Source of the DNA: Hymenobacter sp. DG25B
Lineage (GTDB): Bacteria; Bacteroidota; Bacteroidia; Cytophagales; Hymenobacteraceae
Assembly: GCF_000801315.1 (NCBI RefSeq)
Contig: NZ_CP010054.1
Location: 1,054,001 to 1,118,000, forward strand
Reading direction: 5' to 3'
Length of the DNA: 64,000 bases
Position 1 is the first letter of the stretch. Each line of letters starts with the position of its first letter. Under the pieces are notes generated by a model. It did not search any database and was not told the DNA's origin. It was given only the letters and a program-made list of their open reading frames with translations. Below, piece after piece: positions 25,659 through 34,223 of this stretch. A program made the translations under genes and the position numbers.

Positions 25659-25708
25659 CGCTAAACCGGCCGGCTCCCCCCAAATCCACCGTATACTTGT
25701 AGTCTGTA

Positions 25709-26398
25709 ATGCCTTGTATGTCTGTTGTAGTTCGATATAAATTCCTTTTCACGGCGCTGGTGCTGCTGGTGTGGGCCACTTGCTCATCAACCGTGCAGGC
25801 CCAGGGCCAGCGGCGCGTGGTGCAGTTTACGGGTATTGTAGCCACCGGCGACTCCCTGCTGGGCGTGCCCGGCGCTACTGTGATGGTGCCCCAGGCCGGG
25901 CGCGGCACCGCCACCAATGCCTACGGCTACTTCTCCCTGCCCGTGCTGGCCGGTGATAGTATCGTGATTCGCTCCCTGGGCTACCGCAACCAGTGGGTGG
26001 TTATTCCGCCCGACTACCCGCGCCAGAGCTACTCCGTTATTGTGCAGCTGAAGGAAGATGCCACCATGCTGCCGGAGGTGCGCATTTTCCCCTACGTGAC
26101 GGAGCGGGACTTTAAAAAGGCTTTCCTGGCCCTGCGCCTGCCTACCGAGCGGGGCTCCCGCACTGCTGAAAACCTCAACGAGGAAATCATGAAGCGCATT
26201 TTCAACAATGCCCCCGTTACCAGCATGGGCAACTATCGCCAAACCATGCAGCAGCAGCAGTTTGAGCGCGACCGGCGCATGGGTATCGGCCCCTCGGTGC
26301 AGGCCAACAACCCGCTCCTCAATCCCTTCAGCTGGCTGCAGCTCATTAAACAGGTGAAAGATGGTGAGTTCAAGAAGAAAGAAGGCGTCGATTATTAA
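25709..26398 (+). CDS. Secreted protein with a carboxypeptidase regulatory-like domain
   Basis: A 229-residue exported protein. The hydrophobic signal segment is at residues about 10-31 (FLFTALVLLVWATCSS...VQAQ). Next is a carboxypeptidase D regulatory-like beta domain (FTGIVATGDSLLGVPGATVMV, then GTATNAYGYFSLPVLAGDSIVIRSLGYRN), as on the N terminus of SusC proteins and in stand-alone envelope proteins. The C-terminal third is charged with a Gln run. A start at 25718 (MSVVV) is equally possible. Its function is unknown; it is probably periplasmic or at the outer membrane. Confidence 0.8.
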   Translation: MPCMSVVVRYKFLFTALVLLVWATCSSTVQAQGQRRVVQFTGIVATGDSLLGVPGATVMVPQAGRGTATNAYGYFSLPVLAGDSIVIRSLGYRNQWVVIPPDYPRQSYSVIVQLKEDATMLPEVRIFPYVTERDFKKAFLALRLPTERGSRTAENLNEEIMKRIFNNAPVTSMGNYRQTMQQQQFERDRRMGIGPSVQANNPLLNPFSWLQLIKQVKDGEFKKKEGVDY

Positions 26399-26430
26399 GC
26401 GGCGGGCCTGATAGGAGCCTGATAAATATA

Positions 26431-26534
26431 GAACGTCATGCTGAGCGTAGTCGAAGCATCTCGCGTGCTGAGGTTGTGGTGCTAACCATTTACCACACTA
26501 GCGAGATGCTTCGACTACGCTCAGCATGACGTTC
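26431..26534. repeat. Dispersed CATCTCGC-type palindrome
   Basis: Perfect 34-base arms (26431-26464 and 26501-26534), outer end GAACGTCATGCTGAGC, inner end GCATCTCGC. The loop carries the family loop motif in the opposite orientation (GTGCTGAGGTTG and TACCACACTA). Confidence 0.92.
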
Positions 26535-26609
26535 TTGATTTGATACCAGGCAACCCCCGAAGCGTTTTCCCGGTAAAGCCAGTGTTTGTTCTAACTGTAT
26601 TTGTGCTTT

Positions 26610-27986
26610 ATGGATACCAACCTTCCGGTTTCTAAAAATCCGCGGGTAGTGATTGTGGGTTGTGGCTTTGCCGGCCTGCGCCTGGCCAAAGAATTGCGCC
26701 ATGCTCCCGTGCAGGTGGTGGTTATCGATCGTAATAACTATCATAATTTCCAGCCCCTGCTCTATCAGGTAGCAACTGGTGCTCTGGAGGCTGATAGCAT
26801 TGCCTATCCCATCCGGAAAATATTTGCGGGTCAGGAGAATTTCTTCTACCGCATGGCCGATGTGCAGCGCGTAGAGCCCGAGCGCAATACGGTGGTGACC
26901 CACATCGGCGACATTCGCTACGACTACCTGGTGCTGGCCACCGGCTCGCTCACCAATTTCTTTGGTATTGAGAGCCTGGAGCGCAATGCCATGCAAATCA
27001 AGAGCATTCCCAATGCCCTGAATCTGCGCAGCTTTATCTTCCAGAATTTTGAAAAAGCCTTGCTCACGGAAAACCCCGAGGAGCGCCAGGCCCTGATGAA
27101 TATTGTGGTGGTGGGCGGCGGCCCTACGGGCGTGGAAATCAGCGGGTCTCTGGCCGAGATGCGCAAGCACGTGCTGCCCAAAGACTACCCCGAGCTGGAT
27201 TTGCGCCAGATGCAGATTATTCTGGTAGAAGCCGGTGCCGAACTACTGGGACCCATGTCTAAAAAGTCGCAGGAGGATGCCTTGCGCTACATGCAGGACC
27301 TGGGCGTGCAGGTGCGGCTGAACACGGCTATTAAGCGCTACGAAAACTGCCGCGCTTATTATTCGGATACTGAGTTTATTCCTACCGAAAACCTGATTTG
27401 GGCGGCCGGGGTGAACGGCGCCGCCATACCCGGCCTGCCGCCCGAAATTGTGGCCCGCAACAAGCGCATCAATGTGAACCAGTGGAACCGCGTGGAGGGC
27501 TTCGAGAATGTCTTTGCTATTGGCGACGTGGCCAATATGGTGACGGAGGAAATGCCCCGCGGCCTGCCCATGCTGGCGCCTGTGGCCCAGCAGCAGGCCG
27601 AATTGCTGGCTAAAAACCTGGTGCGCATTCTGCAGGGACAAACGCCCGAGAACTTTAAATACCTGAACAAAGGCGTAATGGCCATTGTAAGCCGCAATAA
27701 AGCCGTGGTAGACCTGCCCAAGGACGTGCACTTCAATGGCTTCTTTGGCTGGCTTACCTGGCTATTTGTGCACCTGATGACCTTGGTGGGCTTCCGTAAT
27801 AAAATCGTAGCCTTTATTGACTGGGCCTTCAGCTACTTCAACTCCGACCAGGCTCTGCGCCTCATTATCCGGCCCTTCAGCCGCCGCGACGTGAAAGACG
27901 ACCGGGGCAAAAAAGCCGCAGAGCACCAGACCGCCACCGCGGAGTATATTCCCACCCCGCCCGCCATCCAAACCCCGGCGGGGTAG
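26610..27986 (+). CDS. ndh: Type II NADH dehydrogenase (NDH-2)
   Basis: A 458-residue flavoprotein that oxidises NADH and reduces quinone without proton pumping, attached to the inner membrane. Two dinucleotide sites are visible: VVIVGCGFAGLRLAKEL at the N terminus (FAD) and NIVVVGGGPTGVEISGSLAEM around residue 165 (NADH). LIWAAGVNGAAIPGL and VFAIGDVANM form the FAD-end motif, and the APVAQQQAELLAKNL helix follows. A C-terminal amphipathic segment with WLTWLFVHLMTLVGFRNK is the likely membrane anchor. The genome thus has both NDH-1 and NDH-2 within 7 kb. The ATG at 26610 is chosen over an upstream TTG. Confidence 0.95.
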   Translation: MDTNLPVSKNPRVVIVGCGFAGLRLAKELRHAPVQVVVIDRNNYHNFQPLLYQVATGALEADSIAYPIRKIFAGQENFFYRMADVQRVEPERNTVVTHIGDIRYDYLVLATGSLTNFFGIESLERNAMQIKSIPNALNLRSFIFQNFEKALLTENPEERQALMNIVVVGGGPTGVEISGSLAEMRKHVLPKDYPELDLRQMQIILVEAGAELLGPMSKKSQEDALRYMQDLGVQVRLNTAIKRYENCRAYYSDTEFIPTENLIWAAGVNGAAIPGLPPEIVARNKRINVNQWNRVEGFENVFAIGDVANMVTEEMPRGLPMLAPVAQQQAELLAKNLVRILQGQTPENFKYLNKGVMAIVSRNKAVVDLPKDVHFNGFFGWLTWLFVHLMTLVGFRNKIVAFIDWAFSYFNSDQALRLIIRPFSRRDVKDDRGKKAAEHQTATAEYIPTPPAIQTPAG

Positions 27987-28024
27987 ATAGCATGGTTATA
28001 ACGCCAGGCTTGCCCAATAAATAA

Positions 28025-28241
28025 GGCCGTCCTGTCGAGCAAAGCCGAGACATCTCGCGTGCTGATGTTGCCATGGTAACTGTCATGCTGAGCTTGTCGA
28101 AGCATCTCTACCGCTTCGTAAGAGTTTACTACACTACCAAGATGCTTCGACTCCGCTCAGCATGACGTTCTTTGTTTTATTCGTTCGTTTCCTAACAACA
28201 TCAGCACGCGAGATGTCTCGGCTTTGCTCGACAGGACGGCC
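28025..28241. repeat. Nested palindromes: one copy inserted in the loop of another
   Basis: The outer arms 28025-28070 and 28196-28241 are 46 bases and pair perfectly. Within the outer loop is a second palindrome (about 28082-28166). Its arms begin GTCATGCTGAGC and end GCTCAGCATGAC, pairing with a few mismatches and a loop containing TACTACACTACC. Both belong to the CATCTCGC-type family. The nested layout suggests insertion of one copy into another. Confidence 0.9.
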
Positions 28242-28254
28242 TGTTTTTGTGCAG

Positions 28255-28905
28255 CTAAGTTGCAGAAATCAGGACCTGCATTAAGGTGGCTACCTGCGCC
28301 GTAAGAGCCACCGGGCTATCCGTGAGGAGCAGGCGGGTGTCGATGCCGACGCAGGTGGCGCCGGCTTCCCGCCATTCTGTGAGTACCGGCACGGTAGGCT
28401 GAATGCCGCCCGTAGCCATGATAGGCATTATGGGCATAGAGCCGCGCAGGGCTTTCAGGTATGCCGGGGTAAGCAGGGCCGCCGGAAACAGTTTCACCAG
28501 GGCCGCGCCCAGCTGTTGTGCCTGGTAAACCTCGTTCAGCGTCATGGCGCCGGGCAGCCAGGCCAGGTCGTGGCGCTGGCACACGGCTGCTACTTCCGCG
28601 TTGATGATGGGTTGGATGATGAAATCGGCCCCGGCCTGAATGAACCGCTCGGCTTCTTCGGCCGTGAAAATGGTACCGGCCCCCAGGAGCAGATCGGGGT
28701 ATTCGGCTTCAACAAAGCGCTGTAGATCCGCGAAGATGGCAAAGGCGTTGGGCCCGCGGTTGGTAAACTCAAACAGCCGGACACCGCCCTCGTAGCAGGC
28801 CTGCAATACCTGGCGGGCATACCCGGCTTCGGCGTGGTAGAAAACGGGAATCAGCGGGGTGCTTTGCGCTTGCGCGATGGTAAAGGAGCGGGTAAATCGG
28901 GCCAT
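28255..28905 (-). CDS. eda: KHG/KDPG aldolase (2-keto-3-deoxy-6-phosphogluconate aldolase type)
   Basis: A 216-residue class I aldolase with the TIM-barrel motifs: RLFEFTNRGPNAF (catalytic Glu), LLLGAGTIFTAEEAERFIQAGADFII, LPGAMTLNEVYQA, and the Schiff-base Lys in AALVKLFPA. MPIMATGGIQPT forms the phosphate site. It would split KDPG to pyruvate and glyceraldehyde 3-phosphate, or act on 4-hydroxy-2-oxoglutarate. No edd, kdgK or uronate genes are nearby, so the pathway is open. The ATG at 28905 (MARFTRSF) was chosen; an ATG at 28923 adds MLLHLL. Confidence 0.88.
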   Translation of the reverse strand: MARFTRSFTIAQAQSTPLIPVFYHAEAGYARQVLQACYEGGVRLFEFTNRGPNAFAIFADLQRFVEAEYPDLLLGAGTIFTAEEAERFIQAGADFIIQPIINAEVAAVCQRHDLAWLPGAMTLNEVYQAQQLGAALVKLFPAALLTPAYLKALRGSMPIMPIMATGGIQPTVPVLTEWREAGATCVGIDTRLLLTDSPVALTAQVATLMQVLISAT

Positions 28906-28982
28906 AAGTAAATGCAATAACAAGTCAGGCCCGCTTCCTTATTCGCTAAGCAGCAGGGCCCGGTAACCAGCCCTGCGTACGG

Positions 28983-29357
28983 CTATTTCTGACATTTGGC
29001 AGGCCCCACGGTGAGTTGGGGAACATCGTAACTCTGATAAATAGCCTGACACGGACGAGCCGCCGCATCTGCATCGGTAGCTGATTGCAGACTGAAAACG
29101 AAGGTGTCACCGGCCTTCAGAGTATCAGCAAGCGGGGAGTAAGTGCCGAATACGTTGGTATATACCGTGTCCTGATACGTAATGCTCTGGCCTACCGTGG
29201 TTTCCTCCAGCAGCTGAATGAGCAGGCCATTACAACTCCGGCCAATTACCCGGCCGCGGGCACAATCCAGCTGCAGATTAACGTTTTCTTCCTTGCAGCT
29301 ACTGATCAGGCTCAGCGCCAATAAGCTGGCTACCGTGGCCAGAAATAACCTATGCAT
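28983..29357 (-). CDS. Putative lipoprotein
   Basis: A 124-residue protein with a signal peptide ending in the lipobox LISSC (Cys21), so it is probably lipid-anchored in the envelope. The mature part has a Cys-rich spread (DCARG, SCNG, PCQAI, AKCQK), possibly disulphide bonded, and an immunoglobulin-like strand pattern (GDTFVFSLQSA). No family was recognised. It is flanked by genes on the same strand but separated by 68-77 bases. Confidence 0.75.
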   Translation of the reverse strand: MHRLFLATVASLLALSLISSCKEENVNLQLDCARGRVIGRSCNGLLIQLLEETTVGQSITYQDTVYTNVFGTYSPLADTLKAGDTFVFSLQSATDADAAARPCQAIYQSYDVPQLTVGPAKCQK

Positions 29358-29425
29358 AAAACGGGGAGGCTAGGGGATATGCTGCAAGGAGCCCGGACCC
29401 GCTAAAATGGTTGCAGGCATACGAG

Positions 29426-29800
29426 CTACAACGCATACTCGCTCAGGGCCCGGTACACGTCATGGATGCTTTTATCGTCGCGGAAGGTTTTGAGAATGGG
29501 CTCCGTCTGCCCGCGCACCCAGATTTTCAGCTCCGATTCAATATCAAAGTGCCCGGTAGTTTCCATGCTGAACTGGGTGATGCTGCGGTAGGGGATGCTT
29601 AGCAGCTCCGCTTTCTTGCCCGTTATGCCCTGCTTGTCTACCATAATCAGGCGCTTGTTGGTAAATACAAGTTGGTCCCGGATAAGCACGTAGGCCCGCT
29701 CCACCCGCTCGGTAGAGGCCAGCACCTTTGTCAGTTCATTCTGTAGTTCCTGCGCATCTTTCTCCGATGCATTTCCGAGTAAGCCGTCGAGTAGTCCCAT
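29426..29800 (-). CDS. PH domain-containing protein (bPH_1/DUF1696 type)
   Basis: A 124-residue cytoplasmic protein of the bacterial pleckstrin-homology family. MGLLDGLLGNASEKD is the usual short start. The PH core follows (VLIRDQLVFTNKRLIMVDKQGITGKKAELLSIPYRSI is spread over residues 42-75), ending with the typical C-terminal helix (DDKSIHDVYRALSEYAL). Its molecular role is unknown. It is 31 bases downstream of the Yip1-family membrane-protein gene and probably in the same transcript. Confidence 0.9.
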   Translation of the reverse strand: MGLLDGLLGNASEKDAQELQNELTKVLASTERVERAYVLIRDQLVFTNKRLIMVDKQGITGKKAELLSIPYRSITQFSMETTGHFDIESELKIWVRGQTEPILKTFRDDKSIHDVYRALSEYAL

Positions 29801-29831
29801 GTGAAACGGGTGTTAATAGGTAAGTGAAATA

Positions 29832-30455
29832 CTAAAATGCCCTGAAGAGTACGGCCAGCAACACAAAAGGTGCTAAAATCACAAGGGCAGGAAGAACCAG
29901 ATTCAGAATTGATCTTCCCATTGTAAATCCTTGAACCAGGGATATCCCCTGAACCAAAATAACCAAGGTCCAGATACCCAAAACGACTTCGCATAGGCCA
30001 TAGAAAACCCACATGATTTGGTAGGAAATGGATTGATGTACCAGTTGGCTTTTAAATACATCATCCCCAAATATTGCCAGTGCCGGTACTACCAGCACAA
30101 GCGAAAAAATAGCGGGAAGGAGTGACCACGCAAGTACTGTTTTAAGCACAGACAAAGTGGCCTGGCCATTGAGCCATTTCCCGGTAACGCTCAACAGCCA
30201 TGCATAGAGATAATAGGAAAGCCAGCCAAACAAACCCCCAGCCAGAATAGCTGAAAACAGTACTGATGGGGTCGACATTTTATCGCCCATATCTTTCAGC
30301 GAAGCCCGATCAATAGCTCTGTCAATACCCCCAAGGCATAATAAAACAGGAACATATTTCTCCGGAGAATATTGCAGGATGTACTGTAGCGTGTGCTTTG
30401 GTTTAAACCAAATCTGTGTTAGTGGATTGATTTTCCGGACTTCTATAGATTCCAT
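29832..30455 (-). CDS. Yip1-family integral membrane protein
   Basis: A 207-residue protein with about five membrane helices. It starts MESIEVRKINPLTQIWFKPKHTLQYIL, the entry motif of the bacterial Yip1 group (INP...IWxxPRxT-like). Helices follow at about 65-90, 105-130, 150-175 and 180-205. Its function in bacteria is unknown. It is followed by the PH-domain gene. AT content is somewhat higher than that of the flanking genes. Confidence 0.8.
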   Translation of the reverse strand: MESIEVRKINPLTQIWFKPKHTLQYILQYSPEKYVPVLLCLGGIDRAIDRASLKDMGDKMSTPSVLFSAILAGGLFGWLSYYLYAWLLSVTGKWLNGQATLSVLKTVLAWSLLPAIFSLVLVVPALAIFGDDVFKSQLVHQSISYQIMWVFYGLCEVVLGIWTLVILVQGISLVQGFTMGRSILNLVLPALVILAPFVLLAVLFRAF

Positions 30456-30560
30456 GAGTGCTATATGCTTTTAGAAGAGTAGCTGCTGTAAATCTAGTAC
30501 AAATAAAGTAGCGTAGGACCTGAATTCAGCCCAATATGAAAGGCCTTTTAAGTCCTGAAA

Positions 30561-30614
30561 ATCAGCAAACAAAAAAGCCAGCCGCAATAGCGGCTGGCTT
30601 TTTTGTTTGCTGAT
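30561..30614. terminator. Strong bidirectional terminator hairpin
   Basis: A perfect 25-base stem (30561-30585 with 30590-30614) closes on a four-base loop, with GCCAGCCGC at the tip and flanking A and T runs of six on each side. It lies downstream of the M1 peptidase gene. Confidence 0.9.
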
Positions 30615-30625
30615 CATTGCAGCTA

Positions 30626-32977
30626 CTAATTGCTGCCTCCGGTGCTGCTGCCGGTTGATTTCTTCTCCGTCTGCTGCATAGCGTTCTGCATGGGGTTCGG
30701 CTGCGTACGCTGCTGCTGATCAAACAGCTCAAAGCGCGACGGTGCGTTCCGGTGCGGGAAGGCATTGTTGGAAAGGTCCGTATCGGCGGTTTCCAGGAAG
30801 GGGTCCAGCACGAAGCTTACTACGGGCTTCTCGGTGATGAACACCTTGGTTACCTGGGCGTTGTTCTTGCGCCAGATTTCGGCCGGAATATTCACTACTT
30901 CCTGCTTGCCGTCCTCGTAGGTCATCTGCACGATAACCGGCATGGTGAGGCCACCCAGGTTTTTCAGGCTTACCTCGTAGAAGTGCAGGCCACCGGCCAA
31001 GCGTTTCTGCTGCTCGGGCGTGAGCTTGGCCACGTAGTCCTGGTAGCGCTTCTTGTCGGCCTCGGTGGTAGCCAGCGGGTCATACTGGTTGTAGAAGTCC
31101 TTCAGCTCGGGCTTCTCATCCACCAGGGTGCGCTTGATGTCCTGCAGGTTGCGCTGCTCCGACAGGGTTTTGGGCGAGGCGTTCAGCTGCTCGCGCTTGC
31201 GGGCGTTTTCAATTTCCGGGTTTTTGGAGTCTACGGTGTACCACTTCACGCCCTCAATGCTGAGGTCAGTGTAGTCGGTGGTGTAGAACCAGCCGCGCCA
31301 GAACCAGTCCAGGTCGGTGCCGGAGGCGTCTTCCATGGTGCGGAAGAAATCGGCGGGTTCGGGGTGCTTGTAGGCCCAGCGGCGGGCGTATTCCTTAAAG
31401 GCGTAGTCGAAAAGCTGACGGCCCAGAATAGTCTCGCGCAGAATGTTCAGGCCGGTAGCGGGCTTGGCGTAGGCGTTCGGCCCAAACTGCAGTACCGATT
31501 CCGAGTTGGTCATAATCGGGGTCTGCACGTTTTTGCCGGTGCGCATGTAGTCCACAATCAGCTTGGGCTCGCCGCGGCGCGAGGGGTAGTCACGCTCCCA
31601 TTCCTGCTCCGTGAGGTACTGCACAAAGGTGTTCAGGCCTTCGTCCATCCACGTCCACTGGCGCTCATCGGAGTTGATGATCATGGGGAAGAAGTTGTGA
31701 CCCACTTCGTGGATAATCACCGAAATCATTCCGTATTTCCGCTCGGCAGAGTAAGTGCCGTCTTTCTCGGGGCGGCCGCCGTTGAAGCACAGCATGGGGT
31801 ATTCCATGCCGCCCACCGGACCGTGTACCGAAATAGCTACCGGGTACTCGTAGTCGATGGTGTACTTGGAGTAGGTTTTGATGGTGTGGGCCACCACTTC
31901 CGTAGAGTATTTGCCCCACAGCGGGTTGCCCTCTTTGGGGTAGTAGCTCATGCACATCACGGGCTTGCCGGCCTGCTTAATCTGCATGGCATCCCAGATG
32001 AATTTGCGGGACGAAGCCCAGGCAAAGTCACGAACGTTTTTGGCGGCGTAGGTCCAGGTTTTGGTGCCTTTGGCGCGCTTCTGCTCTGCCTGCTCCGCTT
32101 CCTGCTGGCTCACGATGAGCACGGGCGTTTTGGCGTTTTTAGCCTTCTCCAGGCGCTGGCGCTGGGTGGCCGTCAGGACTTCGCCGGGGTTTTGCAGCAC
32201 GCCGGTGGCGCCCACCACGTGGTCGGCGGGGGCCGTAATGCTCACGCGGTAGTCACCGAAGGGCAGGGCAAACTCACCATTGCCTAGAAACTGCTTGTGC
32301 TGCCAGCCCTGAAAGTCGGAGTACACCGCCATGCGGGGGTAGAACTGGGCAATTTCGTAGAGGTAGTTCTTGTCCTCGGGGAAAAACTCGTAGCCGGAGC
32401 GCTGATTGATTTTCAGCTGGTCGTTGATGTTATAGCTCCACTTGATGCTGAACGTCACGTTCTGCTTGGGCCGCAGGGGCGTGGGCAGGTCAATGCGCAT
32501 CATGGTATGGTTGATGACGTGGGGCAGGGCTTTGCCGCCTTTCAGCTTCACTTCTGAAATCTTGAAGCCGCCTTCAAAATCAGAGTTCATCAGGTACTCC
32601 AGCCCGCGGAACGACATTTTATCCGACAGCTGGCCTACCTCCGTAGACTGCGTGATGGAGTTTTTGTCCAGGATGTTCTGGTCCAGCTGCACCCACAGGT
32701 AGGTGAGAACATCGGGCGAGAGGTTGGTGTAGGTGATATCCTCGGAGCCCGTGATGGACTGCTTCTCATCATCCAGCTTCACCTGAATGTTGTAGTCGGC
32801 GCGCTGCTGCCAGTACTGGCTGCCGGGGGCACCGGAGGCCGTGCGGTACATATTGGGAGTGGGCAGCTCCGTGCCCAGCTGGGCAAATTTATCGGTGCCG
32901 GAGTTGGTGGACTGGGCAGCCAAAGGGCCAGCTACCAGCACCGCCACACCAGCCGTAAGGAAGAAATGTTTCAGCAT
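30626..32977 (-). CDS. M1-family zinc metallopeptidase
   Basis: A 783-residue exported gluzincin. The signal peptide is MLKHFFLTAGVAVLVAGPLA. The zinc site is HEVGHN (H423, E424, H427) with the third ligand E446 in WTWMDEGLNTF, exactly 18 residues on. VGGMEYPML upstream corresponds to the exopeptidase GxMEN motif, though it reads GGMEY here, so amino-terminal recognition may differ. The C-terminal tail is Gln/Ser/Gly rich. It probably trims peptides in the periplasm. The ATG at 32977 fits the signal peptide and the -7 element; an open 24-codon extension was rejected. Confidence 0.92.
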   Translation of the reverse strand: MLKHFFLTAGVAVLVAGPLAAQSTNSGTDKFAQLGTELPTPNMYRTASGAPGSQYWQQRADYNIQVKLDDEKQSITGSEDITYTNLSPDVLTYLWVQLDQNILDKNSITQSTEVGQLSDKMSFRGLEYLMNSDFEGGFKISEVKLKGGKALPHVINHTMMRIDLPTPLRPKQNVTFSIKWSYNINDQLKINQRSGYEFFPEDKNYLYEIAQFYPRMAVYSDFQGWQHKQFLGNGEFALPFGDYRVSITAPADHVVGATGVLQNPGEVLTATQRQRLEKAKNAKTPVLIVSQQEAEQAEQKRAKGTKTWTYAAKNVRDFAWASSRKFIWDAMQIKQAGKPVMCMSYYPKEGNPLWGKYSTEVVAHTIKTYSKYTIDYEYPVAISVHGPVGGMEYPMLCFNGGRPEKDGTYSAERKYGMISVIIHEVGHNFFPMIINSDERQWTWMDEGLNTFVQYLTEQEWERDYPSRRGEPKLIVDYMRTGKNVQTPIMTNSESVLQFGPNAYAKPATGLNILRETILGRQLFDYAFKEYARRWAYKHPEPADFFRTMEDASGTDLDWFWRGWFYTTDYTDLSIEGVKWYTVDSKNPEIENARKREQLNASPKTLSEQRNLQDIKRTLVDEKPELKDFYNQYDPLATTEADKKRYQDYVAKLTPEQQKRLAGGLHFYEVSLKNLGGLTMPVIVQMTYEDGKQEVVNIPAEIWRKNNAQVTKVFITEKPVVSFVLDPFLETADTDLSNNAFPHRNAPSRFELFDQQQRTQPNPMQNAMQQTEKKSTGSSTGGSN

Positions 32978-33015
32978 GAAAACAGGGGTGAAACGAAAAG
33001 CAAAAGACAGAAAAC

Positions 33016-33023
33016 CAAAGCTA
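33016..33023 (-). promoter_or_regulatory. -7 promoter element of the M1 peptidase gene
   Basis: TAGCTTTG on the minus strand, a TAnnTTTG match about 40 bases before the ATG. Confidence 0.45.
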
Positions 33024-33111
33024 CGAAATGACAATGCGAAATAAGACACTTTTGGGCCGATAACGTTGCATCATAATAGGAGCCCTTATAAAGGTTGCAC
33101 TTTAACCCGCC

Positions 33112-33702
33112 TTACACGTGCTGCAGCAATAAAACAGCGGCAATGCCGGCGGCGGCCCCGCTTACAACCAGCAGCCAGTCGCGGCGCGCCACGCGCAGAG
33201 CCCGCAGTACTATAAAGCCCAGTATCAGAATGAAAGACACAATCAGCAGCTGCCCAAGTTCCACGCCCACATTGAAAGCCAGCAGCTCCAGCACCGGCCG
33301 GCTCTGGTGGCCCAGCAGCTCGCGCAGGTAGCTGGAAAACCCCAGGCCATGAATCAGTCCGAAGCTGGCGGCCAGGGCGTTAGCCAGTGTGAGGACGATG
33401 GGTGCCCGCGGGTTTAGGCGCTGCCCGGCCTGCCGCAGATTTACCAGGCAGGTGAGGATAATGGTAATGGGAATCAGAATTTCAATCAGGGCCGGGCTGT
33501 ACTGCACAAACCCCAGCGTGGCCAGCGCCAGCGTAAGGGAGTGGCCCAGCGTGAAGCTGGTGACCAGCGCCACCACGCGCCGCCAGTCCTGCAACACATA
33601 GGGCGCGCACAGCGCCAGCAGGAACACCAGGTGGTCGTAGGCCTGCAGATTGAAGATGTGGAAGAAGCCGAGCTGGAGGTAGGTCTGAAAAACGGACGAC
33701 AT
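33112..33702 (-). CDS. HupE/UreJ-family membrane protein
   Basis: A 196-residue protein with about six helices. HIFNLQAYDHLVFLLALCAPY at the N terminus, SFTLGHSLTLALATLG, and FGLIHGLGFSSYLRE match the HupE/UreJ group, with conserved His residues in GHS and HGLGF that may bind a metal. Members are linked to nickel or cobalt handling in some species. Here no metalloenzyme genes are adjacent, so the function stays open. A -7 element lies directly upstream and would give an almost leaderless transcript. Confidence 0.82.
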   Translation of the reverse strand: MSSVFQTYLQLGFFHIFNLQAYDHLVFLLALCAPYVLQDWRRVVALVTSFTLGHSLTLALATLGFVQYSPALIEILIPITIILTCLVNLRQAGQRLNPRAPIVLTLANALAASFGLIHGLGFSSYLRELLGHQSRPVLELLAFNVGVELGQLLIVSFILILGFIVLRALRVARRDWLLVVSGAAAGIAAVLLLQHV

Positions 33703-33706
33703 GCGG

Positions 33707-33714
33707 CAAAGCTA
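33707..33714 (-). promoter_or_regulatory. -7 promoter element just upstream of the HupE-family start
   Basis: TAGCTTTG on the minus strand ends five bases from the ATG at 33702. If used, the transcript would have almost no leader. Confidence 0.4.
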
Positions 33715-33774
33715 GGGAGGGGAGTCGGAACTGCTATATTACTGCCGCAAGTGTATGTATCCTATTTCCCCGTT

Positions 33775-34223
33775 ATGCTCAGACTATTGCTTATTTTCGG
33801 ATTGCTTACCGGTATAGCTCATCCCTCCTGGTCGCAAACTTCTGACGATTCTCTCCTCCACAATGCCCGGCCGGCAGCTGCCGCCGCAAACTATACCCAC
33901 GCTGATACCCTGCGCGCCATTCAGGCTATTTATCGGAAACACCGCCGCAGCGCGAGAATAATGCTGGGTTTAACTCCTGTGCTTGCCGCTGGAGCATCTA
34001 TTCTGGGTCGCGAGTTTGGGTAGCTGATGATGACACACTACCTGTTATAGGAATCTTTGTGGGAGCACTAGGCACTGGTGCCCTTACTTATGCCGCTCTA
34101 AACACTTACGCCAGAAACTCGCGGGGTAGCGAGCGGGACATAGTGTTGCTCTACGAGCAGAAACATCAGTTGCCCCGGCGTATTCAACGTCAGTTATCCG
34201 GGCAGCTGGCTAAACGGCCCTAA
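33775..34223 (+). pseudogene. Small secreted/membrane protein, frameshifted (first of three tandem paralogs)
   Basis: The reading from the ATG at 33775 begins with a signal peptide (MLRLLLIFGLLTGIAHPSWSQ) and stops at 34021 after ILGREFG. The next frame stays open from there to a stop at 34221 and reads VADDDTLPVIGIFVGALGTG, then VLLYEQKHQLPRRIQRQLSG. Adding one G to the GGG at 34018-34020 joins the two parts into about 149 residues. The combined layout (signal peptide, one internal helix, then a Y..(G/K).xLPxxxRxxL tail) matches the two genes downstream. It could be a real broken gene or a sequencing error. Confidence 0.75.

Noticed and set aside
30752..32287. 511-codon open frame on the plus strand
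   Set aside because: It lies wholly antisense to the M1 peptidase gene and has His/Val/Gly-rich composition typical of reverse frames of GC-rich genes.
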